From Algiphilus sp022763315 (GTDB lineage: Bacteria; Pseudomonadota; Gammaproteobacteria; Nevskiales; Nevskiaceae): a stretch of 64,000 bases of DNA. Location of the stretch: assembly GCF_965249985.1 (NCBI RefSeq), contig NZ_OZ252280.1. One strand, written 5' to 3'. The notes under the pieces are model-generated. The model was given only the letters and a program-made list of their open reading frames with translations, did not search any database and was not told the DNA's origin. Shown here piece after piece: positions 15,437-23,976 of the stretch (position 1 is its first letter; each line of letters opens with the position of its first letter). The position numbers were made by a program, and so were the translations under genes.

Positions 15437-16723
15437 TCAGGCAGCCGCCCGATAGGCGTCGCCGTAGACCGGGAAGCGCGCACAGAGCTGCTCCACCTGC
15501 CCACGCACGCGGGTGATCGTGCTTTCGGCGTCGCCGGAGGAAAGCGCATCGATCACATCGGCAATCCAGGTGGCAACCTGCGCCATCTCGTCATCACCGA
15601 AGCCGCGTGTGGTCGAGGCCGGCGTGCCAATGCGCAGCCCGGAGGTCACGAAGGCGGAACGCGGATCCCCGGGCACAGCGTTCTTGTTGACCGTGATGTG
15701 GGCGCGGCCGAGGGCTTCCTCGGCATCCTTGCCGGTGACGTCCTTGGCGACGAGGTCGAGCAAGAAGAGGTGGTCGTCGGTGCCATCGGACACCACCTTG
15801 AATCCCCGCTCCTTGAAGACCTTGGCCATGGCGCGCGCGTTGCTGATGACCTGCTCCTGATAGCCGCGGAAGTCGCTCGACAGCGCCTCGCGGAAGGCCA
15901 CGGCCTTGGCCGCGATGACGTGCATCAGCGGACCGCCCTGCATCCCCGGGAAGACCGAGGAATTCAGCTTCTTCTGGAACTTCTCGTCGGCGCCCTTGGC
16001 GAGGATGATGCCGCCGCGCGGACCACGCAGGGTCTTGTGCGTGGTCGAGGTCACGACATGGGCATGCGGCAGCGGCGAGGGATAAACGCCCGCGGCGACC
16101 AAGCCGGCGACGTGCGCCATATCGACCCAGAACCAGGCGCCGACCTTGTCGGCAATCTCGCGCATGCGCGCCCAATCCATCACTCGCGAATAGGCCGAGA
16201 ACCCGCCGATCAGCACCTTCGGCTTGTGCTCCAGCGCCTGCTTCTCCATGGCGTCGTAGTCGATCAGGCCGGTGGCCTCGTCGAGGCCGTAGGCGACGAC
16301 GTTGTAGTACTTGCCGGAGAAGTTGGCCGGGTGCCCGTGGGTCAAATGACCGCCGTGGTCCAGGCTCATGCCCATGATGGTGTCGCCCGGCTGGGCCAGC
16401 GCCATGAACACGGCGGCGTTCGCCTGCGCGCCCGAGTGCGGCTGCACGTTGGCGTATTCGCAGTCGAACAGCTCACAGGCGCGGGCAATGGCCAACTGCT
16501 CGGCGACGTCGACATGCTCGCAGCCGCCGTAGTAGCGCTTGGCCGGGTAGCCTTCGGCGTACTTGTTGGTGAGGACCGAGCCCTGCGCCGCCATTACGGC
16601 CGGGCTGGCGTAGTTTTCCGAGGCGATGAGCTCAATGTGTGCTTCCTGCCGTCCGGCTTCGTCCGAGACCGCTCGCGCGATTTCCGGATCGTACTCGGAC
16701 AGACTGGGCGCGTTTTTCCACAT
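15437..16723 (-). CDS. glyA: Serine hydroxymethyltransferase
   Basis: A 428-residue PLP enzyme interconverting serine and glycine while charging tetrahydrofolate with a one-carbon unit. Signatures: HIELIASENYASPAV, NKYAEGYPAKRYYGGCEHVD, the PLP lysine in VVTSTTHKTLRGPRGG (about residue 230) and FKVVSDGTDDHLFLLDL. The ATG at 16723 has AAGGAG 10 bases upstream; an in-frame start at 16747 would overlap that site. A large hairpin lies between it and nadA. Stop is 30 bases before the nrdR start. Confidence 0.98.
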   Translation of the reverse strand: MWKNAPSLSEYDPEIARAVSDEAGRQEAHIELIASENYASPAVMAAQGSVLTNKYAEGYPAKRYYGGCEHVDVAEQLAIARACELFDCEYANVQPHSGAQANAAVFMALAQPGDTIMGMSLDHGGHLTHGHPANFSGKYYNVVAYGLDEATGLIDYDAMEKQALEHKPKVLIGGFSAYSRVMDWARMREIADKVGAWFWVDMAHVAGLVAAGVYPSPLPHAHVVTSTTHKTLRGPRGGIILAKGADEKFQKKLNSSVFPGMQGGPLMHVIAAKAVAFREALSSDFRGYQEQVISNARAMAKVFKERGFKVVSDGTDDHLFLLDLVAKDVTGKDAEEALGRAHITVNKNAVPGDPRSAFVTSGLRIGTPASTTRGFGDDEMAQVATWIADVIDALSSGDAESTITRVRGQVEQLCARFPVYGDAYRAAA

Positions 16724-16749
16724 AATCGTTGTACTCCTTGGGATCATTG

Positions 16750-16791
16750 CTGAACCGCATGACGACCGCGCCGGGCGCGGCGGCGGTTCAG
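16750..16791 (-). promoter_or_regulatory. Hairpin between nadA and glyA
   Basis: The sequence CTGAACCGC (16750-16758) is the exact inverse complement of GCGGTTCAG (16783-16791), and the interior holds a second GC-rich stem (CCGCGCC/GGCGCGG). The outer arm includes the nadA stop codon. No T-run follows on the minus strand, so a simple intrinsic terminator is unlikely; a transcript-stabilising or attenuating structure in the glyA leader is possible. Confidence 0.5.
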
Positions 16792-17885
16792 TTGGCGATG
16801 GCGAGCATCCGGTCGAGCGCCGCGCGCGCCGGATCGGCGATGTCCTGCGGCACCTGGATGCGATTCACCGTGTTGCCCACCACGAGATTTTCCAAGGTCC
16901 AGGCCAGATGCTGCGGATCAATGCGAAACATTGTCGAGCACATGCACACCATCGGCGACATGAACTGCACGCTGACGTTCTTGGGTTTCATCTCCGCGGC
17001 AAGGCGGTTGACGAGATTCAGTTCCGTGCCCACCAGCCAGTGCGTTCCTGGCTCCGAGGCGTGCACGGTTTTCAGAATGGTCTCGGTCGAACCGACGTAG
17101 TCCGAGGCGAGACATACTTCCAGCGAATTCTCCGGATGGCTGATGACCTTGCCGTCCGGGTGCTGCTCGCGAAAATTCTTGATGTGTTCCGGCTGGAACA
17201 TCTGGTGCACCGAGCAATGCCCCTTCCAGAGGATCACGCGGGCATTGCGGATTTCCGCTGCGGTCAGGCCGCCCATCGGCTTGGTGAAATCCCAGACGAC
17301 CATCTGATCCAGCGGCACGTCCATGTTGTAGGCCGTCCAGCGGCCCAGATGCTGGTCGGGAAAGAACAGCACCTTCTCGCGCCGCTCGAAAGCCCAGCTC
17401 AAAACGCCGCGCGCATTGGTGGAGGTACAGACAATGCCGCCATGTTCGCCGCAGAAGGCCTTCAAATCGGCGGCGGAATTGATATAGGTCACCGGTGTGA
17501 CCGTTTCGTCCGGATCCAGCACCTCGGCCAGCTCGCGCCAGCAGGTCTTCACCTTGGCGAGATTGGCCATGTCGGCCATCGCGCAGCCGGCTGCGAGGTC
17601 AGGAAGCACGACCGTGCGCTTGCCATGGGTGACGATATCCGCCACTTCCGCCATGAAATGCACGCCGCAGAAGACGATGAACTCGGCATCGGTGCCCGCG
17701 GCCTGATGCGCCAGCTTGAGCGAGTCGCCGGTCAGATCCGCATGGCGGTAGACCTCTTCGCGCTGATAGTGATGCCCGAGCAGCACGGCGCGCTCACCCA
17801 GCTCCGCCTTCGCGGCGCGGATGCGTGCGTCGCACTCTCCATCATCAAGGAGCGCAAAATCATCAAGTTGCAGCGCTGCTGCCAC
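16788..17885 (-). CDS. nadA: Quinolinate synthase A
   Basis: A 365-residue NadA, which condenses iminoaspartate with dihydroxyacetone phosphate to quinolinate for NAD synthesis. The [4Fe-4S] cysteines are well placed: C101 (DLAAGCAMADMA), C224 region (WKGHCSVHQMF) and the VCMCSTMFRID segment near 315. AVLLGHHYQREEVYRHAD and VVWDFTKPMGGLTAAEI are further signatures. nadB and nadC are not in the window. It is transcribed toward glyA with a 64-base gap containing a hairpin. Confidence 0.96.
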   Translation of the reverse strand: MAAALQLDDFALLDDGECDARIRAAKAELGERAVLLGHHYQREEVYRHADLTGDSLKLAHQAAGTDAEFIVFCGVHFMAEVADIVTHGKRTVVLPDLAAGCAMADMANLAKVKTCWRELAEVLDPDETVTPVTYINSAADLKAFCGEHGGIVCTSTNARGVLSWAFERREKVLFFPDQHLGRWTAYNMDVPLDQMVVWDFTKPMGGLTAAEIRNARVILWKGHCSVHQMFQPEHIKNFREQHPDGKVISHPENSLEVCLASDYVGSTETILKTVHASEPGTHWLVGTELNLVNRLAAEMKPKNVSVQFMSPMVCMCSTMFRIDPQHLAWTLENLVVGNTVNRIQVPQDIADPARAALDRMLAIAN

Positions 17886-17932
17886 GGTGGGTCCTCCTGC
17901 TGCCGGCGGTTTCTACCGAAAACCACTCTGAA

Positions 17933-19669
17933 TTATAAATCAGCCTGCCCCTCCAGCGGAGCGCAATCTGCCGGTTCGACGATGCGTACCCGCAGGGTGT
18001 CTTCACGGACCAAAGCCTCGCCGGGCTCGGCGCCACCGTCATCAAAACCAGGCAAATCAGGATCTTGCAGCAGAACGGCGCGCACCGTTTCCTCGTCGCC
18101 CACTTCGCCGACGGCGGTAATCGCACCGGCTCGCAGTTCGCTAGACAGCGCGGCACGGTTGACCACCTCGATCACCGGTTCCGGCTCCTCTTCGTCAGCG
18201 GCAGCGTCCTCATCGGGAGTTGCGCTATCGCCGTCGTCGGTGACAGCGTCATCGCCCGTGTCGTTGTCGCTGCCCTCGTCGCCGCCATCGACCACCGGGT
18301 CGCAGTCCGGATCGGAGGGGTCTGAGGTATCGATGGTCTCGTCGCCGATGAGGTAGTTCACTTCGCGGTCGATACGGCGCGTGACCGTGACCTTGGTGCC
18401 GTCCTCGCGCAGCAGTTCGATGTCGCCGTCGACACCCGGCTGCACGCTGCAGCCCTGCGGAATCTCCAGCACCCGCTCGCCACCATCGCCGGCCTCAACG
18501 CGCCAACGGATGGCCTGCGCGCGGCCGGGACGTACCGTCAATGGCAGCCGGTTGCTCTCCACTTCGGGTTGGTCAGCGGCACCGTCAGGTAATTCCGACT
18601 CCGGCACTGCAATGCTGGGATCCTGATCGAAGCGCGCCAGAATCGTGCCTTGCCCGCCCTCGCCCGGCTCCGGGCAAGACTCCGCCGCGTCCTGTTGGCC
18701 AGACAGACCCAGCACCAGACTGTTGCTCCGGCCGGCGACCTGCAATAGCAAGAGCACGTTGTTGTCGGCGTCCTCTTCCGTTTCGAAGTCGGCCTGATCG
18801 TTCAGGGGTTGCGTGCTGCCATCCTCGAAGACGGCAGTGGCGTCGAGCAGTTCGCTGAAACCGATGGCGAGCGGCTCGCCGTCATCGTTGCGCCGCTCGA
18901 TCTGCAGTTCCTGAATCTGCGCAACGCGGAATTCCTTGCTGAACTGCCGGTCGCACAGGGCGAAGTCGAGTGTCGCCCGTTGTGTCGGGCTGGGCAGAAG
19001 GCCACGCACAAAGCTGCGTTGGCTGAGCGTTGTCACACGCGCAAAGGGCCCCGCGTCACTGCCGCCTACATCCTCCACACGCAGTGCTGCGGCCGTGGTA
19101 ACGGAGGTCGTCTGTCCCTGAACGACGGCGTCCGCCAACACTTCGGCCAGGCTGTTCGGGGCGATGACGTCCGGGAAATCGACAAAAGGCCGAATCTCGC
19201 CGAGGGCGTTGACCTGCAAATCGATGGACGAACGGAAACCGGCGAATTCCACCGAAACCGTGGCCGTGCCGGGTGCGATGGGAAGCAAGGCGCCGCGCGG
19301 GAAGACCGCCTCCTCGTCACCGAGGAAGGGGATATCGCGGTTCGATACCTGCAGCACTGCGGGGTTGCTGCTGGTGTAGCGCACGTTCTCGCTGCGCCGC
19401 GTGATGTCTTCCCGGCTGCCATTGTCGAATTCCAGCACGACCCGCATCGCGGCGGGCAGGCACTCGGTCACCTCGAAGGGCGCGCCATTCTCGAAGGCCT
19501 CTTCCGCGGCCTCGCGTTGCCGCTCGCTGCCGGTAAAGCCTGGCTCGATGGTGATGCCGGTCGGCGCCACGCCCTCGCCCACCGAATCGCAACCGGCAAC
19601 CAGCAGCAATACGGCCAGCGCGCTACTGGCGGTGACGAATGAACGCGGCCAACGTGGCGTATGCGTCAT
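17933..19669 (-). CDS. Large predicted lipoprotein with acidic spacer, function unknown
   Basis: A 578-residue protein with a lipoprotein signal (hydrophobic 14-25, lipobox VAGC with C27). The body looks like repeated beta-rich, Ig-like modules (GTATVSVEFAGFRSSIDLQVN is typical of bacterial Ig-like repeats) separated by linkers. Around 460-505 an Asp/Glu-rich stretch (DDAVTDDGDSATPDED) is probably disordered. Cysteines occur in pairs (LCDRQF, ESCPEP, GCSV, DCDP, DCAP), compatible with disulfides outside the cytoplasm. The start overlaps the aspS stop by 4 bases (ATGA), an odd translational coupling to a tRNA synthetase. Not recognised as any named family. Confidence 0.7.
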   Translation of the reverse strand: MTHTPRWPRSFVTASSALAVLLLVAGCDSVGEGVAPTGITIEPGFTGSERQREAAEEAFENGAPFEVTECLPAAMRVVLEFDNGSREDITRRSENVRYTSSNPAVLQVSNRDIPFLGDEEAVFPRGALLPIAPGTATVSVEFAGFRSSIDLQVNALGEIRPFVDFPDVIAPNSLAEVLADAVVQGQTTSVTTAAALRVEDVGGSDAGPFARVTTLSQRSFVRGLLPSPTQRATLDFALCDRQFSKEFRVAQIQELQIERRNDDGEPLAIGFSELLDATAVFEDGSTQPLNDQADFETEEDADNNVLLLLQVAGRSNSLVLGLSGQQDAAESCPEPGEGGQGTILARFDQDPSIAVPESELPDGAADQPEVESNRLPLTVRPGRAQAIRWRVEAGDGGERVLEIPQGCSVQPGVDGDIELLREDGTKVTVTRRIDREVNYLIGDETIDTSDPSDPDCDPVVDGGDEGSDNDTGDDAVTDDGDSATPDEDAAADEEEPEPVIEVVNRAALSSELRAGAITAVGEVGDEETVRAVLLQDPDLPGFDDGGAEPGEALVREDTLRVRIVEPADCAPLEGQADL

Positions 19670-21462
19670 GAAGACTCCGTTGTGGACGGTGTCGCGGCCT
19701 GGTTGGCCAGGCTCCGCAGCGACAGTTCTCGTAGCGCCGCGGGCTCAACGCGGCCCGGGGCATCGGTGAGCGGACAGTGTGCCGTCTGTGTCTTGGGGAA
19801 GGCGATGACGTCACGAATGGAATCGGCGCCCACCATCAACATGACGAGGCGATCGATACCAAAAGCCATGCCGCCATGCGGCGGCGTGCCGAAGCGCAGT
19901 GCTTCCAGCAGAAAGCCGAACTTCTCCTGCGCGGCCTGCGCGTCAATTCCCAGAATGCTCAGCACGGTCTCCTGCATCTCGCGCCGATGAATACGGATGG
20001 AACCGCCTCCGATCTCGACGCCGTTGAGCACCATATCGTAGCCCTGGGACAGACAGGCGGCCGGATCGTTCTGGACTTCGGCCGGGTCGGCCGTCTGCGG
20101 CGCGGTGAAGGGATGGTTGCTGGCGAACCAGCGCTTCTCCTTGTCGTCCCACTCGAACATGGGCCAATCCACCACCCACAGGGCGCGCCAGCCCTCCGCG
20201 ATGAGGCCGAGGTCGGCCGCCACGCGCTGGCGCAGCGCGCCGATGGCGTCACACACCACCTGGAAGCGGTCCGCACCGAAGAACAGCACATCGCCGTCCT
20301 GGGCGCCGCTGCGCTCGACGATGCCGGCGAGCGCCTCGTCGGACAGATTCTTGATGATCGGCGACTGCAGGCCCTCGCGGCCGGCCGCCACCTCGTTGAC
20401 CTTGATCCAGGCCAGCCCACGGGCGCCGTACTGGCCGACAAACTTGGTGTAGGCGTCGATCTGCCCGCGCGACAGCGCGCCGCCGCCCGGTACCCGCAGC
20501 ACCGCCACGCGCGAGCCGGGATCATTGGCCGGGCCGGAGAAGACCTTGAAGTCGCATTCGGCGACCAGATCGGCGATGTCCACCAGCTCCAGCGGGTTGC
20601 GCAGGTCGGGCTTGTCCGAGCCGAAGCGGCGCATGGCCTCCGCCCAGCTCATGTGCGGCATGTCGCCCAGATCCACATCGAGCACCTCGCGGAACAGGCC
20701 GCGGATCATGCCCTCCATCAGGGTCATGATGTCGTCCTGCGTAACGAAGCTGGCCTCGACGTCGAGCTGGGTGAATTCCGGCTGACGATCCGCGCGCAGG
20801 TCCTCGTCTCGGAAGCAGCGCGCCACCTGGTAGTAGCGATCCATGCCGCCCATCATCAGCAGCTGCTTGAACAGCTGCGGCGACTGCGGCAGTGCGAAGA
20901 AGCGGCCCTGATGCGTGCGCGACGGCACCAGATAGTCGCGCGCGCCCTCGGGCGTGGCACGCGTCAGAATCGGCGTCTCGACGTCGATGAAGCCGTTTTC
21001 GTCGAGATAGCGGCGCAGCGCCGACACCGCCTGATGACGCAGCCGCAGATTGTGCTGAAGACCACGGCGGCGCAGGTCGACGGTGCGGTGACGCAGGCGG
21101 ACATCCTCGCCAACGTTCTCGTCCTCGGGCTGGAAGGGCGGCGTCTCGGCGCGGTTCAGCGTCTCCAGAGCCGTACCGAGAATCTCGATCTTGCCGCTGC
21201 GCATCTCCGGGTTGACCGTGCCCTCGGGACGGTGGCGCACCCGCCCGGTCACACGCAGGACGAATTCGGGGCGCGCGCGCTCCGCCTCGGCGAAGACCTC
21301 CGGCCGATCCGGGTCGAAGACCACCTGCACGATGCCTTCGCGGTCGCGCAGGTCGATGAAGATCACGCCACCGTGGTCGCGGCGACGATGTACCCAGCCA
21401 CAGACGGTGACTTCGGAATCAACCAGGTTTTCGTCGACCTGGCCGCAGTAATGAGAGCGCAT
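19666..21462 (-). CDS. aspS: Aspartyl-tRNA synthetase
   Basis: A 598-residue class II synthetase of bacterial size. The anticodon-binding OB fold starts MRSHYCGQV and includes VCGWVHRRRDHGGVIFIDLRD; class II motif 2 is seen in YYQVARCFRDEDLRADRQPEFTQLD and motif 3 in GMAFGIDRLVML; a bacterial insertion (GAD domain) lies between. The ATG at 21462 matches the conserved start; an upstream in-frame codon at 21495 is less likely. Whether it is Asp-specific or also charges tRNA-Asn cannot be decided here, since gatCAB is not in view. Its stop overlaps the lipoprotein start. Confidence 0.97.
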   Translation of the reverse strand: MRSHYCGQVDENLVDSEVTVCGWVHRRRDHGGVIFIDLRDREGIVQVVFDPDRPEVFAEAERARPEFVLRVTGRVRHRPEGTVNPEMRSGKIEILGTALETLNRAETPPFQPEDENVGEDVRLRHRTVDLRRRGLQHNLRLRHQAVSALRRYLDENGFIDVETPILTRATPEGARDYLVPSRTHQGRFFALPQSPQLFKQLLMMGGMDRYYQVARCFRDEDLRADRQPEFTQLDVEASFVTQDDIMTLMEGMIRGLFREVLDVDLGDMPHMSWAEAMRRFGSDKPDLRNPLELVDIADLVAECDFKVFSGPANDPGSRVAVLRVPGGGALSRGQIDAYTKFVGQYGARGLAWIKVNEVAAGREGLQSPIIKNLSDEALAGIVERSGAQDGDVLFFGADRFQVVCDAIGALRQRVAADLGLIAEGWRALWVVDWPMFEWDDKEKRWFASNHPFTAPQTADPAEVQNDPAACLSQGYDMVLNGVEIGGGSIRIHRREMQETVLSILGIDAQAAQEKFGFLLEALRFGTPPHGGMAFGIDRLVMLMVGADSIRDVIAFPKTQTAHCPLTDAPGRVEPAALRELSLRSLANQAATPSTTESS

Positions 21463-21545
21463 GTATGTGAATTGACAGGATCGCGGGTCGCGCATTGTAG
21501 CGGCGCAGTCACCGGGATGAGTGCAGCCGCCCTCCCCGCCTGCTG

Positions 21546-21893
21546 TCAGTCCGCGCTCGCCTGCTTGGCGGCCGGCTTGCTCTCGCCGCTGCTCTTGCTC
21601 GATTCGCTGCTCTTGGTGGACGACGCCGACGTGCCACTGGCGGTGCTGTCCGTACCGCTACCGCCACTGCTTGCTGCGCTGGAATCACCGGCCAGATTGC
21701 GCTTGCTGCCATCGCCCTTGAAGTCGGTTTCGTACCAGCCGCCACCCTTCAAACGGAAACCCGCGGCCGAGATCAGGCGCTGCAGATTGGCACCCTTGCA
21801 TTGCTCGCACGGGATTTCCGGCTTGTCATTGATGCCATGCAGAATCTCTTTTTCCACCCCACACTCGGGGCATTGGTACTCATAAAAAGGCAT
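21546..21893 (-). CDS. FmdB-type zinc ribbon regulatory protein
   Basis: A 115-residue protein. Residues 1-45 form the FmdB/CxxC_CxxC_SSSS zinc ribbon: MPFYEYQCPECG (C8, C11) and IPCEQCKG (paired cysteines), followed by LISAAGFRLKGGGWYETDFK. The tail is almost entirely Ser, Gly, Thr, Lys and Ala, as is usual in this family. Function is poorly understood. The ATG at 21893 matches the family start. It lies 83 bases upstream of aspS on the same strand, a common neighbourhood for this gene, and probably shares its transcript. Confidence 0.9.
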   Translation of the reverse strand: MPFYEYQCPECGVEKEILHGINDKPEIPCEQCKGANLQRLISAAGFRLKGGGWYETDFKGDGSKRNLAGDSSAASSGGSGTDSTASGTSASSTKSSESSKSSGESKPAAKQASAD

Positions 21894-22113
21894 AGGTCCC
21901 TCGGGCTCAAGGAAGCGCGCTCCGCGCGATGGATCGCAAGTAAGGGCAATCGGCCGCAATTCAAGTCCATGCACACCGCCATCGCGCCGGCGCAACCGCA
22001 GCCGCGTGCGGCGCGTACTGACAGCTGAGACGATCACGATGCATCTCCACACGAACGGACATTGCATCCTGCGCGCCGGGGCGCAAGCATAGCGCCTCCG
22101 AACTATCACGACG

Positions 22114-22134
22114 CGGCCGGCGTCTCACCGGCCG
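22114..22134 (+). promoter_or_regulatory. Leader hairpin before the radical SAM gene
   Basis: CGGCCGG (22114-22120) and CCGGCCG (22128-22134) form a perfect 7-bp GC stem with a 7-base loop, ending 18 bases before the radical SAM start codon. No T-run follows. It could shape the 5' leader of the radical SAM transcript; no regulator is implied by the sequence. Confidence 0.35.
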
Positions 22135-22152
22135 GCCCCACGCATCCCGACC

Positions 22153-23091
22153 ATGGATACCACCGCGCCACCCGCCAAGTTTTCCGACCCGGAGCGCACC
22201 GCCGACGGCGCAACACGCGCCAGCGTGGATCCACGCCGTCTGCAGACGCTGTGGATCAACACGGGGACGCTGTGCAATCTGGCGTGCACCCACTGCTACA
22301 TCGAGTCCACGCCCACCAATGACCGCCTGGTCTACATCAATGACCGCGAGGTGGCGGACTATCTCGACGAGATCGCGCGCGAAGACTTCGGCACCGAGGA
22401 GATCGGCTTCACTGGCGGCGAGCCCTTCATGAACCCACACTTCATGACAATGCTGGCCGACAGCCTGCAGCGCGGCCATCGCGCACTGGTACTCACCAAT
22501 GCGATGCGGCCCATGGAAAAATGCGCTGACGACCTGCTGGCGCTGAAGGAAGCCCATGGCGACCGGCTGGAAATGCGCGTCTCCATCGACCACTACAGCC
22601 AGGCGCTGCATGAAACCGAACGCGGCCCGCGGTCCTGGAAGCCTATGATCCGCGGGTTGCGCTGGCTGTCCGCGCATGGCTTCAACCTGTCCGCCGCCGG
22701 CCGCACAATGTGGAACGAGGACGAGGCCGCCATGCGCGATGGCTACCGGCAGCTCTTCCGCGCGCAGGGCATCGCCATCGACGCCGACAGCCCGCATCAC
22801 CTCATTCTCTTTCCGGAGATGGACGAGGACGCTCCGGTACCCGAGATCACCACCGCCTGCTGGTCGATCCTCGGCAAGCGACCGGACGACATCATGTGCG
22901 CGAGCTCGCGCATGGTGATCAAGCGCAAGGGCGAGGCGCACCCGGTGGTCGCCGCCTGTACGCTGCTGCCCTATGACCCGCAGTTCGAGATGGGCCGTAG
23001 CCTGCGCGAGGCCTGGCGTCCGGTGAAGCTCAATCACCCGCATTGCGCCAAGTTCTGCGTGCTGGGCGGCGGCGCCTGTTCGGCAGGCTGA
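22153..23091 (+). CDS. Radical SAM protein with cysteine-rich C-terminus
   Basis: A 312-residue radical SAM enzyme. The cluster motif is C41-x3-C45-x2-C48 (GTLCNLACTHCYIES), the SAM-contacting GGE follows in IGFTGGEPFMNP. The C-terminal third holds further cysteines: TTACWSIL, IMCASS, AACTLLPY and the final HCAKFCVLGGGACSAG, which could bind an auxiliary iron-sulfur cluster as in SPASM/twitch proteins. The substrate is unknown. It is followed 4 bases later by a TIGR04283-like glycosyltransferase, so a two-gene modification unit is likely. I do not see a precursor peptide next to it. Confidence 0.85.
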   Translation: MDTTAPPAKFSDPERTADGATRASVDPRRLQTLWINTGTLCNLACTHCYIESTPTNDRLVYINDREVADYLDEIAREDFGTEEIGFTGGEPFMNPHFMTMLADSLQRGHRALVLTNAMRPMEKCADDLLALKEAHGDRLEMRVSIDHYSQALHETERGPRSWKPMIRGLRWLSAHGFNLSAAGRTMWNEDEAAMRDGYRQLFRAQGIAIDADSPHHLILFPEMDEDAPVPEITTACWSILGKRPDDIMCASSRMVIKRKGEAHPVVAACTLLPYDPQFEMGRSLREAWRPVKLNHPHCAKFCVLGGGACSAG

Positions 23092-23095
23092 GGCG

Positions 23096-23788
23096 GTGCT
23101 GAGCCTGGTACTGCCGACCAGCAACGAAGCCGGTCTGGACTATCTGCCACGCATCCTGGAGCGCTTTGCGGGGCGCGAAAATGTCGAGGTGATTGTGGTC
23201 GACAACGCCAGTCACGACGGCACGCGCGAGCGCATTGCCGACAGCGGCGTGCATTGCATCGACCTTCCCCACAGCAATCGCGCCCAGCGGCTGAATGCCG
23301 GCATCGCCCAGGCAACCGGGGATTGGGTACTCCTGCATCACCCGCGCAGTCTGGCCCCGACGGAAGCTCCCGCCCTGGTCGCAGCCCTGCCCGAAGCGGT
23401 GCGCTGGGGCGCGTTCAGCCATGCCTTCGACATGGCGCACCCGCTATTGGCCTGGACCTCGTGGTACTCCAATCATGTCCGCCTCGATTGCGCCGGTATC
23501 GCCTATCTCGACCATTGCGTTGTCGCACGCCGCGACGCCCTGCCGCACCACCCGGTCCCGGATCTCGACATTTTCGAGGACACCGCCCTCTCCCGCCGAC
23601 TCCGCGCGCGGCTGGGCAAGCCGCTGCGCCTGCCGCAGACGGCCATCACCTCGGCGGTGCGCTATCGCCATAACGGCGTGTGGCGGCAGGCGGCAATGAA
23701 TCAGGTGCTCAAGCTGGGCTATGCCGCCCGCCTGCCGCATAGCTGGATGAACCGGCTTTACGAACGCGGTCTGTCGCTCAACGGGTAG
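23096..23788 (+). CDS. Family 2 glycosyltransferase (TIGR04283-like, divergent)
   Basis: A 230-residue GT2 enzyme. It begins LSLVLPTSNEAG, has the nucleotide-sugar site VIVVDNASHDGT (40-51), RAQRLNAGIAQATGDW, and late features of the TIGR04283 group: DLDIFEDTALSRRLRARLGKP and the C-terminal YAARLPHSWMNRLYERG. In that group an RR..F..GGF stretch usually precedes the ED motif; here it is altered to ARRDALPHHPVPDLD. The GTG start lies 4 bases after the radical SAM stop. Acceptor unknown; co-transcription with the radical SAM gene suggests they modify the same product. Confidence 0.78.
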   Translation: MLSLVLPTSNEAGLDYLPRILERFAGRENVEVIVVDNASHDGTRERIADSGVHCIDLPHSNRAQRLNAGIAQATGDWVLLHHPRSLAPTEAPALVAALPEAVRWGAFSHAFDMAHPLLAWTSWYSNHVRLDCAGIAYLDHCVVARRDALPHHPVPDLDIFEDTALSRRLRARLGKPLRLPQTAITSAVRYRHNGVWRQAAMNQVLKLGYAARLPHSWMNRLYERGLSLNG

Positions 23789-23976
23789 ACCGCGCCAATC
23801 GGCACAGCGGATCGCCTTGCGAGCCGCGCGCACCCTCCGGCCCGCAATGGATGACCCACTCGACGCGCGCGCACGGCGCCGCCCCGCTTTCGGCCGTAGG
23901 GCGAAGCCCTTATGCTGTCGCGCCGCATCCGTTTCAACATTACGGCCGCGTTCGGCCTTGCTCAGGGAGTGCAAGC

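Noticed and set aside
23851..23976. Extended N-terminus of ugd from ATG 23851
   Set aside because: The extra 42 residues are not part of the Ugd fold, which starts right at the GTG at 23977 with the first beta-strand; AGGGAG precedes that GTG.
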